A stretch of 56,183 nt of DNA from Villigracilis sp900696595. GTDB taxonomy: Bacteria; Chloroflexota; Anaerolineae; Anaerolineales; Villigracilaceae. This document shows positions 23,588-32,470 of this stretch, one piece after another; position 1 is the first letter of the stretch; each line of letters starts with the position of its first letter. The stretch lies in assembly GCA_030263615.1 (NCBI GenBank), contig SZPH01000014.1:1-56183 (forward strand), in the 5' to 3' direction. The notes under the pieces were generated by a model. It was given only the letters and a program-made list of their open reading frames with translations. It was not told where the DNA came from and ran no database searches. The position numbers were made by a program, and so were the translations under genes.

Positions 23588-24610
23588 TTGCGCATTAGGG
23601 ATTCCGCATTACGAATTGCGAATTACTTTTTCCTGACGACGGCTTGTTGGGCGTTAACCGCCTGCGGGTCGTCGTCGGATTGTTTCCGCGAGGATGTCTT
23701 TTGCGCGGCGCTGGTGACGGATACGCTTGGGGTGAAAGATCATGGGATCAACCAGGATGCCTGGGCGGGGTTGGAAGAGGCAAAGGCAAACGGGTTGGCT
23801 GACCGGGTTGAATACATCGAATCCATGGATTCGCGCGATTACGGGAAGAATATCGCTTATTTTGCGGATCAGGGATTCGACCTGATCTTTACCTCGGGGG
23901 CGGCGCTGGATGATGCCACGCTTCAAAACGCGGACCTGTATCCTGACTCGGCCTTCGTGGGGCTGAATCAGACCTTTGAGGAATCCCGCCAAAACCTCGC
24001 CTCTCTGACTTTCCCCGAAGACCAGATGGGATTCGCCGCCGGGGTCCTCGCGGCGCGGTTGACAAAAACAAAGATCGTGGCGGCGATATGCGAAACTTCG
24101 GGCATCGGCTCGATGTGGCGATATTGCGAGGGGTTCCGCGCAGGGGTGAAATTTGCGGATGAAACAGTCAGGGCAATCGTGATTTACAGAGAGGATGGGG
24201 ACAGGGAGAAGTTGTTCGTGGATGAAGCGTGGGGATATGAAACCGGCGAAGACGTGATCCGGCGCGGCGCGGATGTGGTTTTCGCGGCGGGCGGCGTCAC
24301 CGGGCAGGGGGCGCTCAGGGCGGCTTCGGAACATGGCATCCGCGCGATTGGGGCGGAACGGGACCAGGCGGCGTTGGGAGAATCCGGCTCGGGCGTGGTC
24401 GCTTCTTTTTATGGGGATGCCCGGCTCGAGGTCCGGGAAACGATGCGGCGGATGCGGGAGGGGGGAAAGGCTGGGGCGGGAATCGGCTCGATTAAGTTTG
24501 CGAATCCCCCGCCTGAGGTTCCGCCATCCGCTGTTTCCGAGCTGGAAATTCTGTTATCCATGTTGAAAAACGGGGAAATCAAAACAAATGTTCCGTTCGA
24601 GAAACCTTGA
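23588..24610 (+). CDS. BMP-family substrate-binding lipoprotein, first copy
   Basis: Periplasmic-binding-fold lipoprotein of the Bmp/Med/PnrA class, which delivers purine nucleosides or related ligands to an ABC importer. The 340-residue protein has a lipobox ending LTAC (Cys26), then VTDTLGVKDHGINQDAWAGL, YIESMDSRDYGKNIAYFADQ, GFAAGVLAARLTKT and VFAAGGVTGQGAL, in family order. Only a TTG at 23588 gives a full signal peptide, and residues 2-13 (RIRDSALRIANY) are encoded by an ATTACGAATTGCGAATTAC-type repeat. Either the signal peptide was rebuilt from repeat DNA or the true start is not obvious. The second copy at 24718 has a normal start. Confidence 0.75.
   Translation: MRIRDSALRIANYFFLTTACWALTACGSSSDCFREDVFCAALVTDTLGVKDHGINQDAWAGLEEAKANGLADRVEYIESMDSRDYGKNIAYFADQGFDLIFTSGAALDDATLQNADLYPDSAFVGLNQTFEESRQNLASLTFPEDQMGFAAGVLAARLTKTKIVAAICETSGIGSMWRYCEGFRAGVKFADETVRAIVIYREDGDREKLFVDEAWGYETGEDVIRRGADVVFAAGGVTGQGALRAASEHGIRAIGAERDQAALGESGSGVVASFYGDARLEVRETMRRMREGGKAGAGIGSIKFANPPPEVPPSAVSELEILLSMLKNGEIKTNVPFEKP
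23591..23626. repeat. ATTACGAATTGCG-type repeat overlapping a gene start
   Basis: CATTAGGGATTCCGCATTAC followed by GAATTGCGAATTAC. It encodes the n-region of the signal peptide of the BMP lipoprotein. Confidence 0.6.
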
Positions 24611-24621
24611 TTCGTTCAGGC

Positions 24622-24650
24622 TTGCACAAAGCATTGAGTGGATTTATACT
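24622..24650 (+). promoter_or_regulatory. Promoter of the second BMP lipoprotein gene
   Basis: TTGCAC (24622-24627), 17-base spacer, TATACT (24645-24650). A ~60-base leader follows, with an AAGGCTTTG/AAAAGCCTT hairpin (about 24661-24683) and an AGAGGAGAAG ribosome site before the ATG at 24718. Confidence 0.55.
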
Positions 24651-24717
24651 TGCATTGTCGTAAGGCTTTGTAAAGAAAAGCCTTTCCAATAATCTTCCAA
24701 AGAGGAGAAGAAATACC

Positions 24718-25773
24718 ATGAAGAAGTTGCATTTCGTTATGGCAATGTTTGCCGTTGCCTCGCTGATCCTTGCCGCGTGCGGCGGCGGCGGGGGCGGCGG
24801 GCTCAAGGTCGGTATGGTGACCGACCTGGGCGGTATTGACGATAAGTCGTTTAATGCCACCGCGTACGCCGGCATTCAGAAGGCGATTGACGAGCTCGGT
24901 ATCGAGGGCAAGTATCTCGAATCGACCCAGCAATCCGATTACGCCAAGAACATCCAACAGTATCTCGATGAGGACACCGACCTGATCGTGACCGTCGGCT
25001 TCCTGCTCGGCGTGGACACCGCGACCGCCGCGAAAGCCAACCCCGAGACCAAGTTCGCGATCGTGGACTACTCCTACCCCGACTGCTTCGGCGATGCGGT
25101 GGAAGGACAGTCCTGCGGTTCCGCCACGGAAATGGCGAATGTGTTGGGCTTGACCTTCCAGATCGATCAAGCGGGCTTCCTGGCCGGTTACGCCGCAGCC
25201 GGCTCGACCAAGACCGGCAAAGTCGCCACCTGGGGCGGCATCAACATCCCGCCGGTCGCCGCCTTCATGATCGGTTACGAGAAGGGCGTTGATTACTACA
25301 ACGAACAGAACGGCACCGAAGTGGAAGTGCTGGGCTGGAGCAACGAAGCCAACGAAGGTTCCTTCATCGGCAACTTTGAATCCCTCGATGACGGCCGTTC
25401 GACGACTGAATCTCTCGTTCAGGAAGGCGCCGACATTGTCATGCCGGTTGCGGGTCCTGCTGGTCTCGGCGGCGCGGCATACTGCGCGGAATCGGGCGCG
25501 TGCATGGTCATCGGTGTGGACACCGACTGGACTGTCTCGGCTCCGGAATACGCCGATGTAGTCCTGACCTCGATCCTTAAGAACATGAACGTTGCCGTGT
25601 TCGACGCGATCAAGTCCGTCCAGGACGGCACCTTCAAGGGCGGCGTGTACGTCGGCACACTTGCCAACAACGGCGTGGGTCTTGCCGAGGTGAAGGGCGC
25701 TTCCGACGAACTCAAAGCCGGTCTGGATGCCGTTCGCCAGGGCATCATTGACGGCTCCATCGTCACCAAGTAA
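24718..25773 (+). CDS. BMP-family substrate-binding lipoprotein, second copy
   Basis: A 351-residue lipoprotein, the probable main receptor of the ABC importer encoded downstream. Lipobox LAAC with Cys21, then a Gly-rich spacer, then KVGMVTDLGGIDDKSFNATA (classic BMP start), DYAKNIQQYLDEDTDLIVTV, FQIDQAGFLAGYAAAG and GADIVMPVAGPAG. In this family the ligand is usually a purine nucleoside. It has its own promoter and a strong terminator, so it can be made in excess over the ATPase and permeases, as is common for binding proteins. Paralogue of the gene at 23588. Confidence 0.9.
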   Translation: MKKLHFVMAMFAVASLILAACGGGGGGGLKVGMVTDLGGIDDKSFNATAYAGIQKAIDELGIEGKYLESTQQSDYAKNIQQYLDEDTDLIVTVGFLLGVDTATAAKANPETKFAIVDYSYPDCFGDAVEGQSCGSATEMANVLGLTFQIDQAGFLAGYAAAGSTKTGKVATWGGINIPPVAAFMIGYEKGVDYYNEQNGTEVEVLGWSNEANEGSFIGNFESLDDGRSTTESLVQEGADIVMPVAGPAGLGGAAYCAESGACMVIGVDTDWTVSAPEYADVVLTSILKNMNVAVFDAIKSVQDGTFKGGVYVGTLANNGVGLAEVKGASDELKAGLDAVRQGIIDGSIVTK

Positions 25774-25790
25774 GCATTAACCGCTGGAAA

Positions 25791-25829
25791 AAAGCCGGGG
25801 GAGGCTTCGTCCTCTCCCGGCTTTTTCTT
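25791..25829 (+). terminator. Terminator after the BMP lipoprotein gene
   Basis: Stem AAAGCCGGGGGAGG (25791-25804) with CCTCTCCCGGCTTT (25811-25824), one mismatch, loop CTTCGT, followed by T-rich TTCTTT. It separates the binding-protein gene from its ABC operon. Confidence 0.85.
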
Positions 25830-25945
25830 TCGCAAACGATAGATCCTCAAGGTGTTTTCATTCCAGCGGTCAATTCACATGCGCCGGGCGCGGCGCAAAA
25901 AAGACCTTATGGATTTATTGAAACCCAGACGATGGAGGGCATGGC

Positions 25946-27475
25946 ATGACGAACGTCCTTGAACTGCGCGGCATCACCAAACGTTTCCCCGGCGTGCTGG
26001 CAAACGACAAAGTAGATATCAGCCTGCGGGAGGGCAAGATCCTCGCCCTGCTGGGGGAAAACGGCGCGGGTAAAAGCACGTTGATGAACATCCTCTACGG
26101 TTTGTACAAACCCGACGAGGGACAAATTTTTGTACGAGAAAAAGAAGTAAATATCGAGGGACCCAACGACGCCATCGCGCAGGGCATTGGCATGGTGCAT
26201 CAACACTTCATGCTCGTGCCGGTGATGACCGTGACCGAGAACGTGATGCTGGGCATCGAACCGGTGAAGAACGGTTTTTTCCTCGACCGGGAAACGGTCT
26301 CGAAACGAATTAAAGAAATCTCCGATCAGTACGGTCTCGAAGTGGACCCGCACGCCTATATCAAAGACCTGCCGGTGGGCATTCAACAGCGCGTGGAGAT
26401 CATCAAGGTCCTCTACCGCGCGGCGGACATCCTCATCCTCGACGAGCCGACTGCGGTGCTGACGCCGCAGGAAGTGGAGGGGCTGTTCAAGATCATCAAG
26501 ACGCTCATTGCGGCGGGCAAATCCATCATCTTCATCACGCATAAATTGAAGGAAGTCCTGGCGATTGCGGACGACATTACGGTTTTACGTCTGGGGACGG
26601 TGGTCGGTTCGATCAAGCCGGAGGACGCCACTTCCGAGGCGCTCGCCTCCATGATGGTCGGGCGCGACGTAAACTTGACCGTGGAAAAAACCCCCGCCAA
26701 GCCTGCGGAAACGGTCCTCGAAGTGGAAGACCTGTATGTGCGCAACGAACGCCAGCATCTGACCGTGCAGGGCGTGTCATTCAATGTGCGCAAAGGCGAA
26801 GTGCTGGGAGTGGCGGGCGTGCAAGGCAACGGGCAGACGGAACTGGTCTATGCCCTGACAGGCTTGCTCCCATTCGAATCCGGCGCGATCCGCCTGCTTG
26901 ATGAGTCGATCCATCGCGCCGCGCCGCGCGACATCCTCGAACGGGGCGTGGCGCACATCCCCGAAGACCGCCAGCGTCACGGTTTGATCCTTTCCTTCCC
27001 CATCCACGATAATTTGATGCTCTGCACTTATTACAAACGCCCGTTTGCCAAAGGGATTTCCCTGCAACCCCAGCCGATCTTCAACAACGCGGAAGAATTG
27101 GTAAAGGAGTTCGACGTGCGCACGCCGAGCGTTTACGTCAACGCGGGGACGCTCTCCGGCGGCAACCAGCAAAAGGTGATCGTGGCGCGCGAGTTCTCCC
27201 GCCCGATCGAATTGTTGATCGCCTCGCAGCCGACCCGGGGATTGGACGTCGGCTCCATCGAATACATCCACCAACAGATCGTAAAGAAGCGCGATGCGGG
27301 AACCGGCGTCCTGCTGGTTTCCTCTGAATTGGATGAGATTCTCGCGCTCTCCGACCGCATCGCCGTAATGTACAAGGGAAAAATCATGGACATTCTCGAC
27401 GCGGACAAGACCAGCAAGGAACAACTGGGCTTGTTGATGGCGGGCGTGCATCCCGCCGAGGCGTCGAAGAATTAA
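25946..27475 (+). CDS. ABC importer ATPase, two-domain (nucleoside/simple-sugar type, YufO/RbsA-like)
   Basis: A 509-residue double ATPase driving the BMP-type importer. Domain 1 has GENGAGKSTLM, then LPVGIQQRVEIIKVLYR and LILDEPTAVLTPQE. Domain 2 has the degenerate P-loop usual for this class (GVQGNGQTEL), then LSGGNQQKVIVAREF and ASQPTRGLDVGSIEYI. Typical family length. The ATG at 25946 follows GGAGGGC. It starts 172 bases after the binding-protein gene and terminator, and is followed 12 bases later by the first permease. The unusual LPVGIQQR variant of the first signature motif is normal in this subfamily. Confidence 0.92.
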   Translation: MTNVLELRGITKRFPGVLANDKVDISLREGKILALLGENGAGKSTLMNILYGLYKPDEGQIFVREKEVNIEGPNDAIAQGIGMVHQHFMLVPVMTVTENVMLGIEPVKNGFFLDRETVSKRIKEISDQYGLEVDPHAYIKDLPVGIQQRVEIIKVLYRAADILILDEPTAVLTPQEVEGLFKIIKTLIAAGKSIIFITHKLKEVLAIADDITVLRLGTVVGSIKPEDATSEALASMMVGRDVNLTVEKTPAKPAETVLEVEDLYVRNERQHLTVQGVSFNVRKGEVLGVAGVQGNGQTELVYALTGLLPFESGAIRLLDESIHRAAPRDILERGVAHIPEDRQRHGLILSFPIHDNLMLCTYYKRPFAKGISLQPQPIFNNAEELVKEFDVRTPSVYVNAGTLSGGNQQKVIVAREFSRPIELLIASQPTRGLDVGSIEYIHQQIVKKRDAGTGVLLVSSELDEILALSDRIAVMYKGKIMDILDADKTSKEQLGLLMAGVHPAEASKN

Positions 27476-27487
27476 GGAGTTCTATTT

Positions 27488-28663
27488 GTGAGCAACACAA
27501 CCGCTCTCGAAACGAAAGAAAAGAAACGCAGCGCCCTCCGGTCGGAGTTGCTCGTCCCCGCCCTTGCCGTGCTTTCGGGGTTGATCCTCGGCGCGATCGT
27601 CATCCTCGTTAGCGGGGAAAATCCGTTATTGGCGTACGGCGCGCTTTTTAAAGGCTCGTTTGGGAATCCGCTCGACCTGATCGGGGGACTCCAAACCTAT
27701 TTTTCCACCGGCGAGACGAGGGCATTGTTGCGGGCGATCTATCCGTTCACGGAAAGCCTCGTGACCGCCACGCCGTACATCTTTGCGGGCTTATCCGTCG
27801 CGCTCGGTTTTCGCTGTGGGCTCTTCAACATCGGCGCGGAGGGACAGTTTTTCATCGGCGCGTTATGTTCCGCCTTCGTCGGCTACAGCATCCAGGGTTT
27901 GCCGATGATCGTCCACCTTCCGCTGGCGATCCTGGCGGGCGCATTGGGCGGCGCGCTCTGGGGCATGGTCCCCGGCTATCTCAAAGCCCGCTTCGGCGCG
28001 CATGAAGTGGTCAACACCATCATGATGAACTGGATCGCCTTCCGCCTGAGCGACTGGCTGTTGAACGGACCGATGAAATCCTCCGGATTCCGCCCCGTCA
28101 CTCCGAACGTGCTGGCGACCGCCGAACTGCCGCGCATCTTCCCCGACCCTTTGCGCTTCAACCTCGGTTTTTTCATCGCGTTGCTGGCGGCTTACGCCGT
28201 TTACTGGTTTCTGTTCAAGACCACGCTCGGGTTCGAAATCCGCTCGGTGGGCGCCAACCCGGACGCCGCCAGATACGCGGGAATGAGCGTGATCCGCAAC
28301 TTTGTGCTGGTAATGGCTCTGGCGGGCGGGCTGGCGGGGATGGCAGGCACGGCTCAAGTTCTCGGCGTGGATCACTGGGTGGGGCAGGGATTCTCAGCCG
28401 GGTACGGGTTCGACGCGATTGCCCTCGCCCTGCTGGGCAAGAGCCACCCCTTCGGCGTCGTCCTCTCAGCCTTGCTCTTCGGCTTCCTGCGTTCCGGCGC
28501 GACCAACATGCAATCCATGGCGAGGATTCCGATAGACATCATCTCGATCATACAGGGCATGGTGATCATCTTCATCGCCGCGCCCGACATCATCCGCTGG
28601 CTGTACCGAATGCGCGAAGTCAAAAAAGAAGAGACTGTGCTGACGCGCGGCTGGGGCAGTTAA
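27488..28663 (+). CDS. ABC importer permease, first subunit (YufP-like)
   Basis: A 391-residue permease of the BPD_transp_2 type. It has about ten hydrophobic spans, and the LGFRCGLFNIGAEGQFFIGA and RFGAHEVVNTIMMNWIAF motifs are hallmarks of nucleoside-type BMP importers. The VGANPDAARYAGM segment is the coupling loop that contacts the ATPase. It begins with GTG at 27488, preceded by AAGGAG. The next permease starts 11 bases after the stop; the two form the membrane heterodimer. Confidence 0.9.
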   Translation: MSNTTALETKEKKRSALRSELLVPALAVLSGLILGAIVILVSGENPLLAYGALFKGSFGNPLDLIGGLQTYFSTGETRALLRAIYPFTESLVTATPYIFAGLSVALGFRCGLFNIGAEGQFFIGALCSAFVGYSIQGLPMIVHLPLAILAGALGGALWGMVPGYLKARFGAHEVVNTIMMNWIAFRLSDWLLNGPMKSSGFRPVTPNVLATAELPRIFPDPLRFNLGFFIALLAAYAVYWFLFKTTLGFEIRSVGANPDAARYAGMSVIRNFVLVMALAGGLAGMAGTAQVLGVDHWVGQGFSAGYGFDAIALALLGKSHPFGVVLSALLFGFLRSGATNMQSMARIPIDIISIIQGMVIIFIAAPDIIRWLYRMREVKKEETVLTRGWGS

Positions 28664-28673
28664 CGAGGTTTCC

Positions 28674-29936
28674 ATGACGAATTCGACTCTTGAAATCGGC
28701 TCGACAGCGGAAAAACGCCGCCGCATTTCCTTCGGCGTCGCCTTGGTCGTCACGGGACTGGCGATCTACCTGCTGTTCGCCGTCAACACTCAACCCGGCG
28801 CATTGACGACCTTCGGTTTGAATCTGCTCGGTTCGCGGGCGGTGGAGGTCTCCGACCTCGTGGTGCCGGCTTTGCCCGCGATTTATTTATTGGCGGCGGT
28901 CGCCGTCTTCAGCGGAGCGTATCAAATGGCGCGCGGCGTCCGCTCGACGGGCTGGCTGGTCGGCATCCTGGCATTCACCTTCGTGACGGCTTTCCTGTTG
29001 TGGGGCGCGCGGGATAAATCCTTCAACCTGACGGGCATGTTGAGCAGTTCGCTCGTGCGCGCCACGCCCATCGCGCTGGCGGCTTTGTGCGGCGTGATCA
29101 GCGAACGCGCGGCGGTCATCAACATCGGCGTCGAGGGCATCATGCTCATCGCGGCGCAGGTCGCCGTCGTGACCGCCACTGTGTCGGGCAGCCTGTACGT
29201 GGGCTTGCTTTGCGCCATCCTGATCGGCGGGCTGATCGCGGCTTTCCACGCCTTTATCGTCATACGCTTCAGGGTGGACCAGGTGGTGAGCGGCGTCGCA
29301 ATCAACATCTTCGGAACGGGCGTGACCTCGTACATCAGTTCGCGCTTCATGCAAGCCGCCGGGGATAAACTCAACAACTCCGGCACGTTCCCCATCATTG
29401 CCATCCCCGGTCTCTCAAAAATCCCCGTGCTTGGACCTGTCCTCTTCGAAAACAACCTGATCGTCTATCTGACGATCCTGCTTGTGATCGTCATGCACAT
29501 TCTGCTGTATTACACCCCCTGGGGACTGCGCACCCGCGCGGTGGGCGAGCATCCCAAGGCGGCGGATACGCTGGGCGTGAACGTGTACCTTATGCGCTAC
29601 GTCAACGTCATCATCGGCGGGATGATCGCGGGCATCGGCGGCGCGTACTTCACCATCGGTTCGGTGGGGCGTTTCGACGAAATTATGACCGCCGGCAAGG
29701 GATTCATCGGACTCGCCGCGATGATCTTCGGCAATTGGAATCCGATCGGGGCGTACACCTCGTCGTTGATCTTCGGCTTCGCAGATTCGCTCCAGGTCAA
29801 ACTGCAAATCCTGCGCGTGCCGATCCCCTCCGAGTTTTTGCTCATGGCTCCCTACATCGTGACCATGATCATCCTGACCGGCGTGGTCGGGCGCGCGGTT
29901 CCCCCGGCGGCGGACGGCCAGCACTACGAGAAATAG
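28674..29936 (+). CDS. ABC importer permease, second subunit (YufQ-like)
   Basis: A 420-residue permease and partner of the preceding one. It carries the family motifs ALCGVISERAAVINIGVEGI, FRVDQVVSGVAINIFGTGV and the coupling loop VGEHPKAADTLGVN. It has an N-terminal extension of about 100 residues with three extra hydrophobic segments compared with shorter relatives. It ends the operon and is followed 25 bases later by a strong terminator. Confidence 0.9.
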   Translation: MTNSTLEIGSTAEKRRRISFGVALVVTGLAIYLLFAVNTQPGALTTFGLNLLGSRAVEVSDLVVPALPAIYLLAAVAVFSGAYQMARGVRSTGWLVGILAFTFVTAFLLWGARDKSFNLTGMLSSSLVRATPIALAALCGVISERAAVINIGVEGIMLIAAQVAVVTATVSGSLYVGLLCAILIGGLIAAFHAFIVIRFRVDQVVSGVAINIFGTGVTSYISSRFMQAAGDKLNNSGTFPIIAIPGLSKIPVLGPVLFENNLIVYLTILLVIVMHILLYYTPWGLRTRAVGEHPKAADTLGVNVYLMRYVNVIIGGMIAGIGGAYFTIGSVGRFDEIMTAGKGFIGLAAMIFGNWNPIGAYTSSLIFGFADSLQVKLQILRVPIPSEFLLMAPYIVTMIILTGVVGRAVPPAADGQHYEK

Positions 29937-29961
29937 ACGCCGCTTTCCCCGGCTTGATCGA

Positions 29962-29996
29962 AAAAAACAGGAGTCTGCGCGCTCCTGTTTTTTCTC
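29962..29996 (+). terminator. Terminator of the nucleoside-type ABC operon
   Basis: AAAAAACAGGAG (29962-29973) pairs with CTCCTGTTTTTT (29982-29993), perfect 12-bp stem, U-tract on the plus strand. Confidence 0.9.
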
Positions 29997-30014
29997 TCTC
30001 TACTGTACGCGCAA

Positions 30015-30073
30015 ACCCTAAAGGTCTTCTATTCTCTCGAAAATTCCCAATTCGCCGAAAAGACCTTTAGGGT
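30015..30073. repeat. ACCCTAAAGGTCTT inverted repeat
   Basis: ACCCTAAAGGTCTT (30015-30028) pairs perfectly with AAGACCTTTAGGGT (30060-30073) around an AT-rich 31-base centre. A related palindrome, AACCCTTAGGGTT, is near 30238-30250. Confidence 0.75.
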
Positions 30074-30093
30074 CTGTAAATAATTAACTTCCC

Positions 30094-30200
30094 GCAATGT
30101 CGTTGCGAACCGCCGCTCTTGGTCTTTGGCGGCGAAGCAATCTCCATATCAGCGAGGGGATTGCTTCGGGCGAAGAGCAAGAGCGCCCTCGCAAAGACAG
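30094..30200. repeat. CATTGCGAGG-family long hairpin
   Basis: CAATGTCGTTGCGAAC at the left end returns as CTCGCAAAGACAGG at the right end. The centre carries GCGAAGCAATCTCC and its near-complement GGGGATTGCTTCG. Same layout as 47132-47224. Together with the repeat at 30015 it fills most of the 429-base gap before the first NBR1-Ig gene. Confidence 0.75.
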
Positions 30201-30337
30201 GGCCCGGCGGCGGGTGAGGAAAATTATATTTTTATGAACCCTTAGGGTTTCTTTGCGAGGAAAATGCACCGCGGCAAGTTTTCTTCTTGATCTTCGATCT
30301 GGGACATAAGGCGGATTAACCAAAAATCATCCTGGGG

Positions 30338-30357
30338 TAAAATCCGAACGCAAAGAG
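30338..30357 (+). promoter_or_regulatory. -10 box and ribosome site of the first NBR1-Ig lipoprotein gene
   Basis: TAAAAT at 30338-30343, then a short leader with AGAGGAG (about 30354-30360) before the ATG at 30366. The -35 region is weak (ATTAAC at 30315-30320). Confidence 0.45.
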
Positions 30358-30365
30358 GAGAAGCA

Positions 30366-31322
30366 ATGAAATCATTAACCCGCCTGTTCCATCTGTTCAT
30401 CGTTTGCGCCCTGTTTCTTGGCGCGTGCAACCTGCCTTCGGGAAAATCCGACGACGGCGCCGAAGTCAGCGGAACGTTCGCCGCGCAGACTGTGGAAGCG
30501 CTCCTGATGACCGCCACCGTCACCTCCACGAGCGCGCCCAGCGCCGCGCCCGCCACCAACACCCCCGCCCCGACGAACACCAACACACCCGCGCCCACCG
30601 CCACGCCGGTCTGCCCGCAGGCGCAATTCGTCACCGACGTCACCATCCCCGACGGGACTGAGATGAACCCCGGGCAAACCTTCACGAAAAAATGGCGCAT
30701 CCGCAACACCGGCACCTGCGCCTGGAGCGGCTACAGCCTTGTGTTCGACAGCGGCGATTCCATGAGCGGGCCCGCCTCCCAGCCGATCGGCGCGGTCAAC
30801 CCGGGGCAGGAAGTTGACCTCGAAGTCAACCTGACCGCCCCTGCCTCAGCCGGAAACTATCGCGGATACTGGCGCATCGTTTCAAACAGCAATGTGCTTG
30901 TCCCCATGCTAAACGGCTACCAGGGCAGGGCTTTTTACGTGGATATTAAGGTCAAAGCGCCCGCCGCCCCGACCGCCACCAACACGCCTGTGCCGCCCGC
31001 CTTTGCCGTGACCAGCGTGAATTACTCTCTTGGAACCTGGGGAGACGGCGTATCCACCATCAACTGTCCGCGCGTTACCGCCAGCATCACAACCAACGGC
31101 GCCGGAACCGTCACTTTCAAGTGGAAGAGACAGGATTCGCCCGGCGGCGGCGCAACCCAGACTTTGAATTTTGCCGCGGCTGGCACACAAAATGTCAACT
31201 ACGACTGGCAACGCGGCTCCACCTGGGCGGGAACCGCCACCTGGGTGAGCGTTTACATCGAAACCCCGAACAACCAGGATTTTGCCCAATTCAACTTCAG
31301 CACAGCCTGCACCACACCGTAA
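30366..31322 (+). CDS. NBR1-Ig domain lipoprotein, first of three
   Basis: A 318-residue lipoprotein on the outer face of the membrane. Order: signal peptide with lipobox LGAC (Cys21), a Thr/Pro/Ala-rich stalk (~50-82), an Ig-like domain of the 'next to BRCA1' type (~84-197) with its hallmark tryptophans and cysteine (KKWRIRNTGTCAW, then YSLVFDSGDSM and NYRGYWRI), a second PT linker, and a C-terminal beta-rich domain (~210-318) homologous to that of the next protein. The NBR1 Ig fold mediates protein contacts in eukaryotic autophagy receptors; in Anaerolineae it is common on surface proteins of unknown role. Confidence 0.8.
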   Translation: MKSLTRLFHLFIVCALFLGACNLPSGKSDDGAEVSGTFAAQTVEALLMTATVTSTSAPSAAPATNTPAPTNTNTPAPTATPVCPQAQFVTDVTIPDGTEMNPGQTFTKKWRIRNTGTCAWSGYSLVFDSGDSMSGPASQPIGAVNPGQEVDLEVNLTAPASAGNYRGYWRIVSNSNVLVPMLNGYQGRAFYVDIKVKAPAAPTATNTPVPPAFAVTSVNYSLGTWGDGVSTINCPRVTASITTNGAGTVTFKWKRQDSPGGGATQTLNFAAAGTQNVNYDWQRGSTWAGTATWVSVYIETPNNQDFAQFNFSTACTTP

Positions 31323-31345
31323 AAATAATAATCCATTAATTCAAC

Positions 31346-31367
31346 AACGCCCGCGAAAGCGGGCGTT
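31346..31367 (+). terminator. Hairpin between first and second NBR1-Ig genes
   Basis: AACGCCCGC (31346-31354), GAAA tetraloop, GCGGGCGTT (31359-31367). The stem is very stable, but the T-run after it is weak. TATAAT at 31380-31385 follows and may start transcription of the next gene. Confidence 0.6.
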
Positions 31368-31411
31368 CCCATTTAACAGTATAATTTTCCGCGTATCACG
31401 AAAGGAAGAAA

Positions 31412-32374
31412 ATGCTCAAGAAAAAAATCAAAACCCTGATCGCGCTGACCTTTACCGTTTCGTCGCTCGTCACAGCCTGCGGCGGAAACGACCCCGAAGC
31501 GCAGGCGATCATCGAAACCTCGGTCGCGCAGACCGTCGCCGCGCAGGCGCCCACCGGGGCGCCGGTCGCCGAAACGCCCGCCGCGACCCTCATCCCCACG
31601 CAGACCCCCTTCTCGCTCACGCCGCTTCCCTCACCCATCCCTTCGCCCACCTCCTTCACCCCCGCCGGCTCCCAGGCGCAATGCGCCAGCGCCAGCCTGC
31701 AAGATGAAGCCCCCGTGGACGGAAAAATATTCAAACCGGGCGAGCAATTCATCAAGACCTGGTATGTCAAGAACACCAGCCCCTGCGTCTGGGACACCAC
31801 CTACAAGATCGTCTTCTGGTCCGGCGACCTGCTCGGCGGCGGATACGTCTACCAACTGCCGCGCGTGACCGGACCCGGGCAGACCGTGCCGATCGAACTC
31901 GTCCTGACCACGCCCACCACGCCCGGCACGTATAAATCCGAATGGAAACTCCAGACGCCCGACAAAATCAATTTCGGGGTCGGCTATCTCCAGGCGGCGC
32001 TTTACGCCGAGATCGTGGTCGCCGACCTGACCACCACCACAGCCATAGCCTACGACATCACCAGCGCCGAACTGGTCATCACCCGCGAACCAAAAACCGG
32101 CTGTCAGCCCGCCAACATGGTCTACACGGCCAATGTCTCCATCACCACCAACGGCCCGCTCAAAGTTAAATATCGAATTTACCAGCAGGACGGCAATAAC
32201 GGCAGCGCGTATAAATTCGAACTCAAAGAAGCCGGAACCTATAAAAATTCGGATCACGTTTGGAAACTGGGACGCGCCGCATCGCAAAACAGCAACCGTT
32301 GGATGCAAATTGTCATCCTTGAACCCTTCTATCGGGAATACGCCAGAGTCCCGTTCGAGTTCTACTGCCCATAG
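31412..32374 (+). CDS. NBR1-Ig domain lipoprotein, second of three
   Basis: A 320-residue lipoprotein with lipobox VTAC (Cys23), a Thr/Pro-rich stalk, an NBR1-type Ig domain (FIKTWYVKNTSPCVW, then YKIVFWSGDLLGG and TYKSEWKL) and a C-terminal domain. The C-terminal domain shares a layout with the first protein: a VSITTNGPLKVKYRIYQQDG stretch matches ASITTNGAGTVTFKWKRQD there, and both end in a Cys-containing F-x-F strand. It is preceded by TATAAT and an AAGGAAG ribosome site. A duplicate of the upstream gene with strong divergence. Confidence 0.8.
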   Translation: MLKKKIKTLIALTFTVSSLVTACGGNDPEAQAIIETSVAQTVAAQAPTGAPVAETPAATLIPTQTPFSLTPLPSPIPSPTSFTPAGSQAQCASASLQDEAPVDGKIFKPGEQFIKTWYVKNTSPCVWDTTYKIVFWSGDLLGGGYVYQLPRVTGPGQTVPIELVLTTPTTPGTYKSEWKLQTPDKINFGVGYLQAALYAEIVVADLTTTTAIAYDITSAELVITREPKTGCQPANMVYTANVSITTNGPLKVKYRIYQQDGNNGSAYKFELKEAGTYKNSDHVWKLGRAASQNSNRWMQIVILEPFYREYARVPFEFYCP

Positions 32375-32393
32375 GCGCATCCAACGCTTCACT

Positions 32394-32420
32394 GAAACCG
32401 GCGCAAGCCGGTTTCTTTTT
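32394..32420 (+). terminator. Terminator after the second NBR1-Ig gene
   Basis: GAAACCGG (32394-32401) and CCGGTTTC (32408-32415) with a six-base loop, then TTTTT. Confidence 0.85.
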
Positions 32421-32470
32421 GGGAACTTGTTCGCAATCCGCTGCGTCTTAAACAGACGATTGGAGGAAGC

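Noticed and set aside
23654..24334. 226-codon minus-strand frame inside the first BMP gene
   Set aside because: Antisense shadow of a well-recognised binding-protein gene.
24651..24717. Riboswitch in the leader of the second BMP gene
   Set aside because: Only one small hairpin is visible in about 60 bases; too short for a purine riboswitch aptamer and no conserved junction sequence was seen.
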